NCBI RefSeq assembly: GCF_004114935.1
Contig: NZ_CP022221.1
Location: 3,865,001-3,929,000, forward strand
Reading direction: 5' to 3'
Source of the DNA: Bradyrhizobium zhanjiangense
GTDB lineage: Bacteria; Pseudomonadota; Alphaproteobacteria; Rhizobiales; Xanthobacteraceae
DNA length: 64,000 nt
Shown here: positions 11,335 through 20,615 of the stretch, one piece after another
Layout of the letters: every line of letters starts with the position of its first letter
How positions within the stretch are numbered: the first letter of the stretch is position 1
Program-made: the position numbers and the translations under genes
The notes under the pieces: model-generated
Seen by the model: the letters and a program-made list of their open reading frames with translations, nothing else
Database searches by the model: none
What the model was told of the DNA's origin: nothing

Positions 11335-11580
11335 ATGCCCATGGACGCCCACGATATCGAGGCGATGATCAAGGCAGCAATCCCCGATGCCGAAGTGACC
11401 ATCCGAGACCTCGCCGGCGATGGCGACCACTATGCTGCGACCGTGATCTCGGAATCCTTCCGCGGCAAATCCCGCGTCCAGCAGCACCAGATCGTCTATC
11501 AGTCCCTGCGCGGCCAGATGGGCGGCGTGCTGCATGCGCTGGCGCTGCAAACCGGGGTACCCGGCGGGCCGGGCACTTGA
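11335..11580 (+). CDS. bolA: BolA family protein
   Basis: 81 residues with the class II KH-like BolA fold: IKAAIPDAEVTIRDLAGDGDHYAATVISESFRGKSRVQQHQIVYQSLRG. BolA proteins bind monothiol glutaredoxins through a shared Fe-S cluster and assist iron-sulfur trafficking. The nucleic-acid-binding H/K region is kept. Starts at ATG 11335 or 11341, with AGGAG upstream. Its expected partner grxD is encoded 3.8 kb downstream on the same strand, beyond ltrA and the opposite-strand egt genes. Confidence 0.9.
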   Translation: MPMDAHDIEAMIKAAIPDAEVTIRDLAGDGDHYAATVISESFRGKSRVQQHQIVYQSLRGQMGGVLHALALQTGVPGGPGT

Positions 11581-11619
11581 TCTGACGGGCACCTGATCCA
11601 AGCGCGACGGGGCACGAAG

Positions 11620-12801
11620 ATGGCTGCGGAGAATCCGCGCGGCGCGATGTTTCGCGTCATCGGTCCGAACCAGCACAGCCGTGTCACCAATGCCGAGCTG
11701 TTCTTCGACCTCGTCTTCGTCTTTGCCGTCACACAAGTTTCGCACACGCTGCTGCACCATTTTACGCCGCTCGGCGCGGTGCATGTCGCGGTGCTGTTTC
11801 TCGCGGTATGGTGGGTGTGGGTCTACACCGCCTGGGTCACCAACTGGCTCAATCCCGAGCTGACGCCGGTCCGCATCCTGCTGTTTGCGATGATGCTCGG
11901 CGGCCTTGTGCTGTCGACCACGATTCCGACCGCCTTCGAGGGGAGGGGTCTGTGGTTTGCGATCGCCTATGCGACCATGCAGGTGGGGCGTACCGCGTTC
12001 TGGCTGTTCGCGACCCCGCATCACCGCACCGCGGTGCGGCACAACGCGATTCGCATCCTGACCTGGCTCTCGATCTCCGCGGTGCTGTGGATCGCAGGCG
12101 GCCTCTCCGAGGGTGATACGCGGCTATGGCTGTGGATCGCGGCGGTGACCTGGGAGTACATCTCCCCGGCGGCGCGCTTCTGGGTTCCGAAGCTGGGCTT
12201 CTCGTCGGTCGAGGCCTGGGCCGTCGAAGGCGCGCACATGGCCGAGCGCTGCTCTCTGTTCGTCATCATCGCGCTCGGCGAGGCCATCGTCGTCAACGGC
12301 GCCACTTTTGCCGAGCTGACGTGGAGCGCGGACAACATCCTCGCCTTCGTCTCGGCGCTGGTCGGCGCCATCGCGATGTGGTGGGTCTATTTCCACAAGG
12401 GGGCCGAGGCCGGCTCCGAGCGCATCTCGAAGTCCACCGAATCCGGCCGGCTGGCGCGGCTCGCCTACACCTATCTGCACATGCCGATCGTCGCCGGCAT
12501 CATCCTGACCGCGGTCTCGGACGAACTGGTGCTGAAGCATCCCACCGGCCATTCCGACCTGCGGACCATCGTGAGCACGATCGGTGGTCCCTTGGTGTTC
12601 CTGGTCGGCGCCATCCTGTTCAAGCACGCGATCCGCGGCTTCCTCCAGCTCTCGCACGGCATCGGCATCATCCTGCTGCTGGTGCTGAGCTGGTTCGCGT
12701 CGGAGCTATCGCCGCTCTGGCTTTCGGTCGCAACGACCGTGATCATGATCGTCGTGGCGGTGTGGGAGTCGGTGTCGCTGGGAGCGGCAACCGAGGAGTA
12801 G
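11620..12801 (+). CDS. ltrA: Low-temperature-requirement A (LtrA) family membrane protein
   Basis: 393 residues with about eleven membrane segments. The conserved start NAELFFDLVFVFAVTQVSHTLLHH is diagnostic of LtrA, named for a Listeria gene needed for growth in the cold; molecular function is unknown. EGAHMAERCSLFVIIALGEAIV is the second conserved block with its acidic residue inside a membrane helix. It begins 39 bases after bolA on the same strand and converges with egtD ten bases downstream. Confidence 0.88.
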   Translation: MAAENPRGAMFRVIGPNQHSRVTNAELFFDLVFVFAVTQVSHTLLHHFTPLGAVHVAVLFLAVWWVWVYTAWVTNWLNPELTPVRILLFAMMLGGLVLSTTIPTAFEGRGLWFAIAYATMQVGRTAFWLFATPHHRTAVRHNAIRILTWLSISAVLWIAGGLSEGDTRLWLWIAAVTWEYISPAARFWVPKLGFSSVEAWAVEGAHMAERCSLFVIIALGEAIVVNGATFAELTWSADNILAFVSALVGAIAMWWVYFHKGAEAGSERISKSTESGRLARLAYTYLHMPIVAGIILTAVSDELVLKHPTGHSDLRTIVSTIGGPLVFLVGAILFKHAIRGFLQLSHGIGIILLLVLSWFASELSPLWLSVATTVIMIVVAVWESVSLGAATEE

Positions 12802-12811
12802 GCGCGGAGGC

Positions 12812-13783
12812 CTACTCGGCCACCTCCAGCGCGTGCACGGAGAACATCTTGGCCGCGTCTGTCCAGCTTTCGCGCACACGCCAGCCCGCGCCCTGTGCCA
12901 GTGATGCGAAACGCTCGATACTGTATTTGTAGCTGTTCTCGGTGTGGATGCTCTCGCCGGGGCGGAACGAGAAGGTCGTGCCGAGCAGACGCACGGTCTG
13001 GCTCTTCTTGCTGATCAGGTGCATCTCGATCCGGTGCCGCTCGCGGTTGTAGATCGCACGATGGGTGAAGGCGGAGAGGTCGAAATTGCCGCCGAGCTCG
13101 CGGTTGATGCGCACCAGCACATTGAGGTTGAAGCGCGCGGTGACGCCGGCGGCATCGTTGTAGGCGTCGTGCAGTACCCGCTCATCCTTCTCGAGATCGG
13201 CGCCGATGATCATCTGCGCGCCCTTACCGAGGATCTTGCGGGCGCTCTTCAAAAAGGCTTGCGCTTCCTGCGGCTCGAAATTGCCGATGGTCGAGCCCGG
13301 GAAGAAGCCGACCTTGGGCATGGATGCGACCGCCCTGGGCAGCTCGAACGGCGTGGTGAAGTCGGCGGCGACCGGATAGATGCCGAGCGCGGGAAAATCC
13401 CGCTTCAGGCCGTTTGCCTGCGCCTTCAGGAAGTCGCCGGAGATGTCGACGGGCACATAGGCCGCGAACTTGCAATGGCCCAGCAGCAGGCGGACCTTCG
13501 TCGTCGCGCCGGCGCCGAACTCGACCAGCGCCGCATGCTCCGGGATAATCTTCGCGATGTCGCTGCCGCGCTCCCTCAGGATCGCAAGCTCAGTGCGCGT
13601 CGGGTAATATTCCGGCAGGCGCGTGATCGCCTCGAACAGCTCTGACCCCGTCGCATCATAGAAATATTTCGGCGACAGCTTTTTCGGCTGCTGCGAGAGG
13701 TCCTCGATCGCCTCGCGGGCGAAGGCAGTCGTCTGCTCGTCGGGGAGATGGGCTTCGGCCAAAGCGCTGGCGTGCACATTCAT
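12812..13783 (-). CDS. egtD: L-histidine N-alpha-methyltransferase (ergothioneine biosynthesis)
   Basis: 323 residues. EgtD trimethylates histidine with SAM to hercynine, the first step of ergothioneine synthesis. LSPKYFYDATGSELFEAITRLPEYYPTRTE near the N-terminus and the SAM loop LVEFGAGATTKVRLLL are typical, as is GFFPGSTIGNFEP. ATG 13783 is used; the next gene upstream, egtB, ends 48 bases before. The pair forms an egtBD operon on the minus strand. No egtC or egtE is present, as is normal in proteobacteria where sulfur-lyase partners vary. Confidence 0.95.
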   Translation of the reverse strand: MNVHASALAEAHLPDEQTTAFAREAIEDLSQQPKKLSPKYFYDATGSELFEAITRLPEYYPTRTELAILRERGSDIAKIIPEHAALVEFGAGATTKVRLLLGHCKFAAYVPVDISGDFLKAQANGLKRDFPALGIYPVAADFTTPFELPRAVASMPKVGFFPGSTIGNFEPQEAQAFLKSARKILGKGAQMIIGADLEKDERVLHDAYNDAAGVTARFNLNVLVRINRELGGNFDLSAFTHRAIYNRERHRIEMHLISKKSQTVRLLGTTFSFRPGESIHTENSYKYSIERFASLAQGAGWRVRESWTDAAKMFSVHALEVAE

Positions 13784-13831
13784 GATACTCTCCTGAACGC
13801 GCTGTCCGGCGCGCATTTGTCGTCGGAATTT

Positions 13832-15079
13832 TTAGTCGTAGTCGGCGAGCCGCAGCCCCGTGAACTGCCAGCGGTGGTGCGGGTAGAAGAAGTTGCGATA
13901 GGTGATACGGCTGTGGCCTTCAGGGGTTGCAAGCGAGGAGCCGCGCAGCACCAGCTGGTTGACCATGAATTTGCCGTTGTATTCGCCGAGCGTGCCTTCA
14001 ACGGCGCGGTAGCCGGGGTAGGGCGCGTACGAAGAGCGGGTCCATTGCCAGACGATGCCGAAGGCATCGTTGAGCTGGCCGGCGCGCGCGGCGACCTCCC
14101 ATTCCATCTCGGTCGGCAGGTGTTTTCCAGTCCAGCGGGCGAACGCGTCCGCCTCGTAATAGCTGACGTGGCAGACCGGCGCGTTCGGATCGATCGGCTT
14201 GAGGCCGGCAAGCGTCATCACGTGCCACGCGCCATCGACCTCGCGCCAGTGGCCCGGAGCCTCCCAGCCCTCGTTGCTCACCGTGGCAAAGCCGTCCATC
14301 AGCCACAGCGTTGCGGTCCGGTAGCCGCCGTCGCGCATGAAGGCGAGCCATTCACCGTTGGTGACGAGATGGCGGGCGATCTTGACCGGGCCAACGAGGG
14401 CGCGATGCGCCGGCTTCTCGTTGTCGAAATGGAAGCTGTCGTCGACATGGCCAACGGTGTGGATGCCTTCGTTCAGAGACAGCCAATCCTCGCCGGCACG
14501 GGTCGCGGCCGGGAAGCGCCAGTCCGGATCATAGGTCGGGGAAACCGGATTCTGCGCGAAGGCGTGCAGGATGTCGGTGAACATCAATTCCTGATGCTGC
14601 TGCTCGTGATTGAGCCCGACCTCGACCAGCGGCGCGATCTCGCGCAGCTTGGCCGCGCTGGCTTCGCGGAAGAATTTGACGACGGCCGCATCGACATATC
14701 TGCGATAGGCGCCGACCTGGTCGGCGCTGGGACGGGTGATGTCGCCGCGGCGATGCCGAGCATGACGCGGGCCGGCGCTGACGTAATAGGAATTGAACAG
14801 GAATGCGAAATCGGGGTGGAAGGGCCGGTAATCAGGGCAATGTTCGCCGAGCAGGAATTGCTCCCAGAACCAGGTGGTATGCGCCCGGTGCCATTTGATC
14901 GGGCTCGCATCCGGCATGGACTGGATCTGCTGGTCCTCGGGTGAGAGTGGCGCCGCCCGGCGTTCGGTCTCGTTGCGGACGGTGAGAAACGCGTCTCCCA
15001 GCCGCTGGGCGAGCTTGCCCGGGTCGGAGGACGGTGACGAAAGCGGAGCGGGGGCCGTAGCGGAGGCTTGTTTCGTCAC
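13832..15079 (-). CDS. egtB: Ergothioneine sulfoxide synthase (EgtB)
   Basis: 415 residues: an N-terminal DinB-like helical domain and a C-terminal formylglycine-generating-enzyme-type domain. EgtB is a non-haem iron enzyme that joins hercynine to cysteine or gamma-glutamylcysteine with oxygen. The iron ligands are visible as His67 in WHRAHTTWFW and His158/His162 in NHEQQHQEL. GTG 15079 is the chosen start because GGAGAA lies six bases upstream; a longer frame reaches 15136. The C-terminal domain ends normally (HHRWQFTGLRLADYD). Confidence 0.94.
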   Translation of the reverse strand: MTKQASATAPAPLSSPSSDPGKLAQRLGDAFLTVRNETERRAAPLSPEDQQIQSMPDASPIKWHRAHTTWFWEQFLLGEHCPDYRPFHPDFAFLFNSYYVSAGPRHARHRRGDITRPSADQVGAYRRYVDAAVVKFFREASAAKLREIAPLVEVGLNHEQQHQELMFTDILHAFAQNPVSPTYDPDWRFPAATRAGEDWLSLNEGIHTVGHVDDSFHFDNEKPAHRALVGPVKIARHLVTNGEWLAFMRDGGYRTATLWLMDGFATVSNEGWEAPGHWREVDGAWHVMTLAGLKPIDPNAPVCHVSYYEADAFARWTGKHLPTEMEWEVAARAGQLNDAFGIVWQWTRSSYAPYPGYRAVEGTLGEYNGKFMVNQLVLRGSSLATPEGHSRITYRNFFYPHHRWQFTGLRLADYD

Positions 15080-15380
15080 GTTTTTCTCCAGACAGGACAA
15101 GAGAACGTTGTTGGCGCTACCCGGTTCCAAAACCAAGGTTCGTCCTAGATAGGGGCTCCGTTATGGTATGAAAGTCCTCTCCGGCGATGATATTGATGTC
15201 ATCAGCCTATGGACCGGCGGGGCTCTGACCGGCCGCCCAAGTCCAGGACGAGGGCCCTTCGCCGCCATTTTACTTTGGATGCACAACGGTTTGGGCTACA
15301 TATATGGGCAGATGTCGGGTTAGATCGGCTGAGCCGGCCCGAGACAATTGGTGGGGGCTCCGCCCCGGAAGGACATGGAA
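15080..15380. other. Intergenic region between egtB and grxD
   Basis: 301 bases between divergent genes, containing the upstream signals of both. ATTTTACTTTGG and ATATATGGGC around 15270-15307 are AT-rich relative to the surroundings and may hold the grxD promoter, but no consensus pair is clear. No RNA gene or repeat was seen. Confidence 0.4.
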
Positions 15381-15707
<327 letters not shown>

Positions 15708-15710
15708 TGC

Positions 15711-16262
15711 ATGACCCAGCTGACGCGCCGTGTCAGTGGCGCCGAGCTCGAGGTCATCGTTGCCGACATCACCACGCTCGGCGTTGACGCCATCGTCAAC
15801 GCCGCAAATTCGTCTCTCCTTGGCGGAGGCGGCGTCGATGGGGCGATCCACGACGCTGCCGGTCCCGAGCTTCTCGCCGAGTGCCGGACGCTCGGAGGAT
15901 GCCCGACCGGCGATGCCAAGATCACCAAGGGCTATCTTCTGTCTGCGCGCCATGTGATCCATGCTGTCGGCCCCGTCTGGCATGGCGGCAGCCACGGCGA
16001 GGCGAAGGCGCTGCGCTCGTGCTATCGTCGCGCGCTCGAGCTCTGTCAGGCCAATGGGCTGAACTCGCTGGCCTTCTCCGCGATCTCCACTGGCGTTTAT
16101 CGTTTCCCGGCCGGGCAGGCCGCGAAGATTGCGGTTCATACGACCATCGACACGTTGCCGGCCGCGCCCTCGGTCAGCCGTGTCATATTCTGTTGTTTCT
16201 CGGAGCGAAGCGCCGCCCTTCACATGGACGTGTTGGCGCGGTACGGCAGCCCTTGTGCGTGA
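15711..16262 (+). CDS. Macrodomain protein, O-acetyl-ADP-ribose deacetylase-like
   Basis: 183 residues, one macrodomain. ADITTLGVDAIVNAANSSLLGGGGVDGAIHDAAGPEL contains the catalytic-loop Asn and Asp of YmdB/MacroD-type enzymes, and SAISTGVYRFP is the second ADP-ribose-binding loop. Such proteins hydrolyse O-acetyl-ADP-ribose or remove mono-ADP-ribose from proteins or RNA. It starts three bases after grxD and ends 46 bases before the first serine hydrolase gene, suggesting one operon of four genes. Confidence 0.93.
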   Translation: MTQLTRRVSGAELEVIVADITTLGVDAIVNAANSSLLGGGGVDGAIHDAAGPELLAECRTLGGCPTGDAKITKGYLLSARHVIHAVGPVWHGGSHGEAKALRSCYRRALELCQANGLNSLAFSAISTGVYRFPAGQAAKIAVHTTIDTLPAAPSVSRVIFCCFSERSAALHMDVLARYGSPCA

Positions 16263-16308
16263 CGACGCGGTCAGTACACTCCGCCGGACCATGTTCCGGG
16301 GAGGGGGT

Positions 16309-17595
16309 ATGATTTCACAATCTGGACTGCGCGCGCTGGTCTGCGGCGCGCTGGTGTCGCTTGGCGCGATGTCGTCCGCGCATGCGGAGGGCACCTACGA
16401 GATTCCGGCCGGCGCGCATTTCAACCAGGACAAGCTCGCGAAGGTCAGCGAGTTCTTCAAGAACGAGGTCGCCACCGGCAAGATCGCCGGCGCCACCGTG
16501 CTGATCAAGCAGCACGGCAAGCCGGTCTACCACGAAGCCTTCGGCGTGCAGGACGTGGTCAGCAAGGCGCCCATCACCGACAAGACGATCTTCCGCCTGT
16601 TCTCGATGACCAAGGCGATCACCTCCGTGGTCGCGATGCGATTGATCGAGGATGGCAAGGTCAAGTTAGATGATCCCGTCTCGAAATACATCCCGTCCTT
16701 CGCCAATGTGAAGGTCGGCGTCGAGAAGAAGGCGGAGGACGGCACCAAGTCGCTCGAACTGGTGCCGCCCAACCGGCCGATGACCGTGCTCGACCTGATG
16801 CGTCACACCTCTGGTATCACCTATGGGTTCTATGGCGACAGCCTGGTGCGCAAAGCCTATCGCGAGGCCAATATCTATGCCGGCGATTTCGACCTTGCAG
16901 AGTTCGCCGAGCGGATCGCAAAACTGCCGCTGCACAATCAGCCGGGTGCGCTTTGGCAATATGGCCATTCCACCGACGTGCTGGCGCGTGTGATGGAGAT
17001 TGCGGCCGGCAAGCCGCTGATCGACATCATGCGGGAAAAGCTGCTCGACCCGCTCGGCATGGTCGATACCGGCTTCTTCGTTACGGCACCCGAGAAGCAG
17101 AAGCTCCTGGCGCAGCCGGTGCCGAACGACAGCGATTTCCGGGTCGGCCGAATCAACGATCCGACCACCGTCAAGAAAATCCAATTCGCCAGCGGCGGCA
17201 TGGTGACGACCATGGCCGACTATGAGCGCTTTGCGCAGATGCTCCTCAACGGCGGCAGCCTCAACGGCAAGACCATCCTCAAGCCCGAGACATTCAAGCT
17301 GATGGTGACCGATCAGGTCGGCCCGAAATCGGGCGTCGACCGCGACTATTTCTACTTCCCCGGTGACGGTTTTGGCTTCGGCCTCGGCCTCGCAGTCCGC
17401 ACCGATCCCGGCAATGCCAAGCCGCCGCCACCCGGCGATCTCGGCGAATTGAAGTGGGACGGTGCCTCCGGCTGCTATTTCGTGATCGACCCCAAGCAGG
17501 ACATGTTCTTCGTCCTCCTGGAGCAGACTCCTACCGAGCGCCAGCGGGTGCAACGGACATTGAAGCAGTTGGTCTATGAAGCCATGGAGAAGTGA
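16309..17595 (+). CDS. Beta-lactamase-family (class C-like) serine hydrolase, first copy
   Basis: 428 residues. A signal peptide (ending ASSAHAEGTYE-like, residues 1-27) exports it to the periplasm. The SxxK nucleophile is Ser99-Met-Thr-Lys102 in FRLFSMTKAITS, and the second motif is Y-G-H in QYGHSTDVLARV rather than the Y-A-N of AmpC. The family includes esterases, D-aminopeptidases and penicillin-binding relatives; activity cannot be fixed by sequence. The ATG at 16309 has GAGGGG close upstream; ATG 16291 is a possible earlier start. The gene overlaps nothing but is followed at once by a paralogue. Confidence 0.88.
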   Translation: MISQSGLRALVCGALVSLGAMSSAHAEGTYEIPAGAHFNQDKLAKVSEFFKNEVATGKIAGATVLIKQHGKPVYHEAFGVQDVVSKAPITDKTIFRLFSMTKAITSVVAMRLIEDGKVKLDDPVSKYIPSFANVKVGVEKKAEDGTKSLELVPPNRPMTVLDLMRHTSGITYGFYGDSLVRKAYREANIYAGDFDLAEFAERIAKLPLHNQPGALWQYGHSTDVLARVMEIAAGKPLIDIMREKLLDPLGMVDTGFFVTAPEKQKLLAQPVPNDSDFRVGRINDPTTVKKIQFASGGMVTTMADYERFAQMLLNGGSLNGKTILKPETFKLMVTDQVGPKSGVDRDYFYFPGDGFGFGLGLAVRTDPGNAKPPPPGDLGELKWDGASGCYFVIDPKQDMFFVLLEQTPTERQRVQRTLKQLVYEAMEK

Positions 17596-17596
17596 T

Positions 17597-18856
17597 GTGC
17601 GCGGGCGCCGCGCGCTGATCGCGGCGCTCGTTGTTCTGTTTGGCGTGGTCGGTGCGCGTGCGGGCTCCGAGCGCGCTGCGCACAAATTCTCGCCTGAAGG
17701 CCTCGCAAAGGTCTCCGACTACATCCGGAACGAGATCGCCACCGGTAAGATTCCCGGCGCCATCCTGCTGCTCCAGCAGCACGGCAAGCCAGTTTATTAC
17801 GAGAATTTCGGCGTCCGTGACGTCGCGACCGAGATCTCGATGAGCGCGGACACGATCTTCCGCCTCTATTCGATGTCGAAGCCGATCACCTCGGTCATGG
17901 CGATGATGCTGGTCGAGGAGGGCAAGCTTTCGCTCGACGATCCCGTCTCGAAATACATTCCGGCCTTCGCCAAGATGAAGGTCGGCGTCGAGACGAAGGC
18001 CGAGGACGGCAAGGTCGCGCTGGTGCTGGAAGCGCAGAATCGTCCCGTCACGATCAAGGATCTGCTGCGCCACACCTCGGGTCTGCCTTATGGCTATCAT
18101 GGTGGCGGCATGGTGCGCGAGCTCTATGCCGAGGCCAATCTGTTCCAAAGCAATCTCAGCAATGCCGACTTCGTCGCGAAGATCACCACGCTGCCGCTGG
18201 TCGAGCAGCCGGGCACCGCGTGGGATTACGGCTTTTCCACCGACGTGCTCGGCCGCGTCGTCGAGGTCGCTTCCGGCAAGACGCTGCTCCAGTTCGAGAA
18301 GGAGCGGCTGCTCGATCCGCTCGGCATGACCGAGACCGCGTTCTTCGTCGCCGATCCCGCCAAATTTCCGCGCGTTGCCGAGCCGATGCCGGAGGACCGC
18401 AACATCAACCCGACCACGCCGGTTCGCGACATCAGGCGGCCGTCGAAGTGGGAATCGGGCGGCGGCGGCATGGTCGGCACGATCGGCGACTACGCCCGTT
18501 TCGCGCAGATGCTGCTGAATGGCGGCATCTACGAGGGACGGCGTTATCTCAAGCCCGAGACCATCGCGCTGATGGCGTCCGATCATATCGGACCTGAGAC
18601 GAAGATCGCGCGCGACCAGAACTATTATCCGGGCGACAGCTCCGGCTTCGGCCTCGGCTTTGCCGTACGCACCGCGGTGCCGCCGGGTACGGCGTGGCCG
18701 CTTGGCGAGTATCGCTGGGACGGCGTCGGCGGCACCTTCTTCTTCATCGATCCCGAAGACGATCTGTTCGGGATCTTCATGGTGCAGACCCCCTCACAGC
18801 GCGGCCGGATCCAGCTGGCGCTGAAGACGCTGATCTATCAGGCGATGGGGCGGTGA
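17597..18856 (+). CDS. Beta-lactamase-family (class C-like) serine hydrolase, second copy
   Basis: 419 residues, closely similar along its length to the preceding gene (shared stretches LDDPVSKYIP, LLRHTSG, YARFAQMLLNGG, GFGLGLAVRT-like). Signal peptide at residues 1-23; nucleophile Ser92-x-x-Lys95 in RLYSMSKPITS; second motif Y-G-F in DYGFSTDVL. GTG 17597 lies one base past the upstream stop with GGAGAA in the end of the upstream gene, so translation is likely coupled; an ATG at 17576 overlapping the upstream gene is the alternative. A tandem duplication that has diverged. Confidence 0.88.
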   Translation: MRGRRALIAALVVLFGVVGARAGSERAAHKFSPEGLAKVSDYIRNEIATGKIPGAILLLQQHGKPVYYENFGVRDVATEISMSADTIFRLYSMSKPITSVMAMMLVEEGKLSLDDPVSKYIPAFAKMKVGVETKAEDGKVALVLEAQNRPVTIKDLLRHTSGLPYGYHGGGMVRELYAEANLFQSNLSNADFVAKITTLPLVEQPGTAWDYGFSTDVLGRVVEVASGKTLLQFEKERLLDPLGMTETAFFVADPAKFPRVAEPMPEDRNINPTTPVRDIRRPSKWESGGGGMVGTIGDYARFAQMLLNGGIYEGRRYLKPETIALMASDHIGPETKIARDQNYYPGDSSGFGLGFAVRTAVPPGTAWPLGEYRWDGVGGTFFFIDPEDDLFGIFMVQTPSQRGRIQLALKTLIYQAMGR

Positions 18857-18888
18857 GCTCGACCATTACGCCCCTCGGGCTACCTGAC

Positions 18889-19956
18889 TTACGCTCCGCG
18901 CACGATCTCGCGCACGTATCCGATCGTCTCCTCGATCTGGCTCGCATTGACGTCGAGATGGGTGCAGGCGCGGATGCGGCCGTCCATCATCGCAAGCGTC
19001 ACGCCGCGCTGGCGTAGCGCTGCGACCATCTTGTCGCCGGGAATGCCGGCGCCGTCGGGCTTGAAGAATACCAGATTGGTCTCGGGCTCCTGCACCTCGA
19101 TGCCAGAAATCTGCGACAGCCCGCGGGCGAGCGCGCGCGCATTGGCGTGGTCGTCGGCAAGGCGCTCGACGTGATGGTCGAGGGCGTAGATGCAGGCCGC
19201 GGCGCAGATGCCGGCCTGCCGCATCGAGCCGCCGAGGCGCTGCTTCCATTGCCACACCGCGTCGATGAAGGCGCGTGAGCCCGCAAGCACGCCGCCGATC
19301 GGCGCCCCGAGGCCCTTGGAGAAGTCGATCCAGGCCGAATCCCATCCAGCGGTCATGTCGCGCGGCGAGATTCCGCTCGCCACGGTGGCGTTGAGTAGGC
19401 GCGCGCCGTCCATGTGGGTGATGAGGCCATGCTGCTTCGCGATCGCGACGATCTCGTCCAGCGCCGCCTTCTTCCAGATCGTGCCGCCGCCGATATTGGC
19501 GGTCTGCTCGACGCTGACGACGGTTTGCGGCGGCTGGTAGCGCGTGCGCGGATGCAGCGCCCTGCGCAATGTGTCGGGCGTGAACTGGCCGTCGGCGCCC
19601 TTCAGCTGCGTGACCTGGAAGCCGCCGATCGCCGCATGCGCGCCGCCTTCGCGGGCGATGATGTGCGCGGTCTCGTGGGCGAGGATCTCGTCGCCGGGAC
19701 GGCAATGCACCAGCGTCGCGGTGACGTTGCACATCGTGCCAGAGGGCATGTACACCGCGGCTTCCTTGCCGAGCAGATCGGCCACGCGCTCGCACAGCGC
19801 GTTCACCGTCGGATCGTCGCCGACCTGCTCGTCGCCGACCTCCGCCCGCGCCATCGCCTCGCGCATCGCAGCGGTTGGCTTCGTCTGCGTGTCCGAGAGC
19901 AGATTGATGCGCACCGGCGGCGCCTTGGGATCGACGGGGGGAGGGGTGTAGAGCAT
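18889..19956 (-). CDS. Low-specificity L-threonine aldolase
   Basis: 355-residue PLP enzyme that cleaves L-threonine or L-allo-threonine to glycine and acetaldehyde. The N-terminal INLLSDTQTKPTAAMREAMARAEVGDEQVGDDPTV is the usual family start, and the PLP lysine is in DFSKGLGAPIGG. HMDGARLLNA gives the Asp that holds the pyridine ring. ATG 19956 is chosen with GGGAG nine bases upstream. It converges with the second serine hydrolase gene. No regulator nearby. Confidence 0.92.
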   Translation of the reverse strand: MLYTPPPVDPKAPPVRINLLSDTQTKPTAAMREAMARAEVGDEQVGDDPTVNALCERVADLLGKEAAVYMPSGTMCNVTATLVHCRPGDEILAHETAHIIAREGGAHAAIGGFQVTQLKGADGQFTPDTLRRALHPRTRYQPPQTVVSVEQTANIGGGTIWKKAALDEIVAIAKQHGLITHMDGARLLNATVASGISPRDMTAGWDSAWIDFSKGLGAPIGGVLAGSRAFIDAVWQWKQRLGGSMRQAGICAAACIYALDHHVERLADDHANARALARGLSQISGIEVQEPETNLVFFKPDGAGIPGDKMVAALRQRGVTLAMMDGRIRACTHLDVNASQIEETIGYVREIVRGA

Positions 19957-19992
19957 CAACTTGCTCCCTGAGGGATTGGCATTCGCTCGCGG

Positions 19993-20277
19993 TTAGCGAG
20001 TTCTAGATGGACGCCGGGCGGCGTGACGAAACCGCATAATAACGATTTCTGTCTCGGTCACACGATAATCGATCAGATAAGGATAAGGGTTGACCGGCAC
20101 GCGACGGACGGATGCACGAGTGGTCTGGCGCCCTGCATAAGGATGGTCCTGAAGCAGCGCGATAAGCGCGACAATGCGGTCGCGGACGCGGCCTGCTCCC
20201 TGGGGCGAGCGCGCTTCGATATAGGTCAGGGCCACGTCGATCTGGGCAAGCGCTCGCTTCGTGTAACGGACCTTCAC
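19993..20277 (-). CDS. parE: ParE/RelE-family toxin
   Basis: 94 residues. VRYTKRALAQIDVALTYIEARSPQGAGRVRDRI and the C-terminal VNPYPYLIDYRVTETEIVIMRFRHAARR match the RelE/ParE toxin fold, including the final R-H-A-x-R pattern of ParE members, which inhibit gyrase in tested cases. GTG 20277 overlaps the antitoxin stop by four bases (GTGA), the usual arrangement of a type II toxin-antitoxin pair. Activity is inferred. Confidence 0.85.
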   Translation of the reverse strand: MKVRYTKRALAQIDVALTYIEARSPQGAGRVRDRIVALIALLQDHPYAGRQTTRASVRRVPVNPYPYLIDYRVTETEIVIMRFRHAARRPSRTR

Positions 20278-20501
20278 AGCCCGTGCTTGGCCCACATCAC
20301 GCGAACTTCATCGGCGCTAGCCAGCTCACCGCGGGCGATTTCAGCTTCGGCCTCGGCGAGATCCGCCTCTTCCGCCGCCGTCAGCTGGATCGGAGGCTGA
20401 TCGACTCCGGCGAGTTCAAGCAGCGCTCGCGCCAACTCATCCTGCTCTGAATCGGGCAGGCCGGAAACCTTGCTAAAGGCCTCTTCCAGAAGACGCGTCA
20501 T
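20274..20501 (-). CDS. Antitoxin of the ParE-type pair
   Basis: 75 residues starting MTRLLEEAFSKVSGLPDSEQDELARALLELAG, an acidic helical protein similar to small addiction-module antitoxins. The C-terminal part (AEEADLAEAEAEIARGELASADEVRVMW) is the region expected to wrap the toxin. There is no obvious ribbon-helix-helix motif, so it may lack autorepression or use a different DNA-binding mode. ATG 20501 is chosen. It directly precedes and overlaps the toxin gene. Confidence 0.75.
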   Translation of the reverse strand: MTRLLEEAFSKVSGLPDSEQDELARALLELAGVDQPPIQLTAAEEADLAEAEAEIARGELASADEVRVMWAKHGL

Positions 20502-20568
20502 GATCAACTCCGTTAGTGCAAGCATAGCACGGATAGGATGAGACAGGGGAGTGGCGGCCTGAAACGAA

Positions 20569-20593
20569 AAAGGCCCCGGAAACCGGGGCCTTT
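20569..20593 (-). terminator. Rho-independent terminator of rpsD
   Basis: Read on the minus strand: AAAGGCCCCGG, loop TTT, CCGGGGCCTTT, then further Ts (TTTTTCG). Eleven base pairs, GC-rich, with a T-run, starting 23 bases after the rpsD stop. A textbook intrinsic terminator. Confidence 0.9.
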
Positions 20594-20615
20594 GAACGTC
20601 GATCTGCCGAAACGA

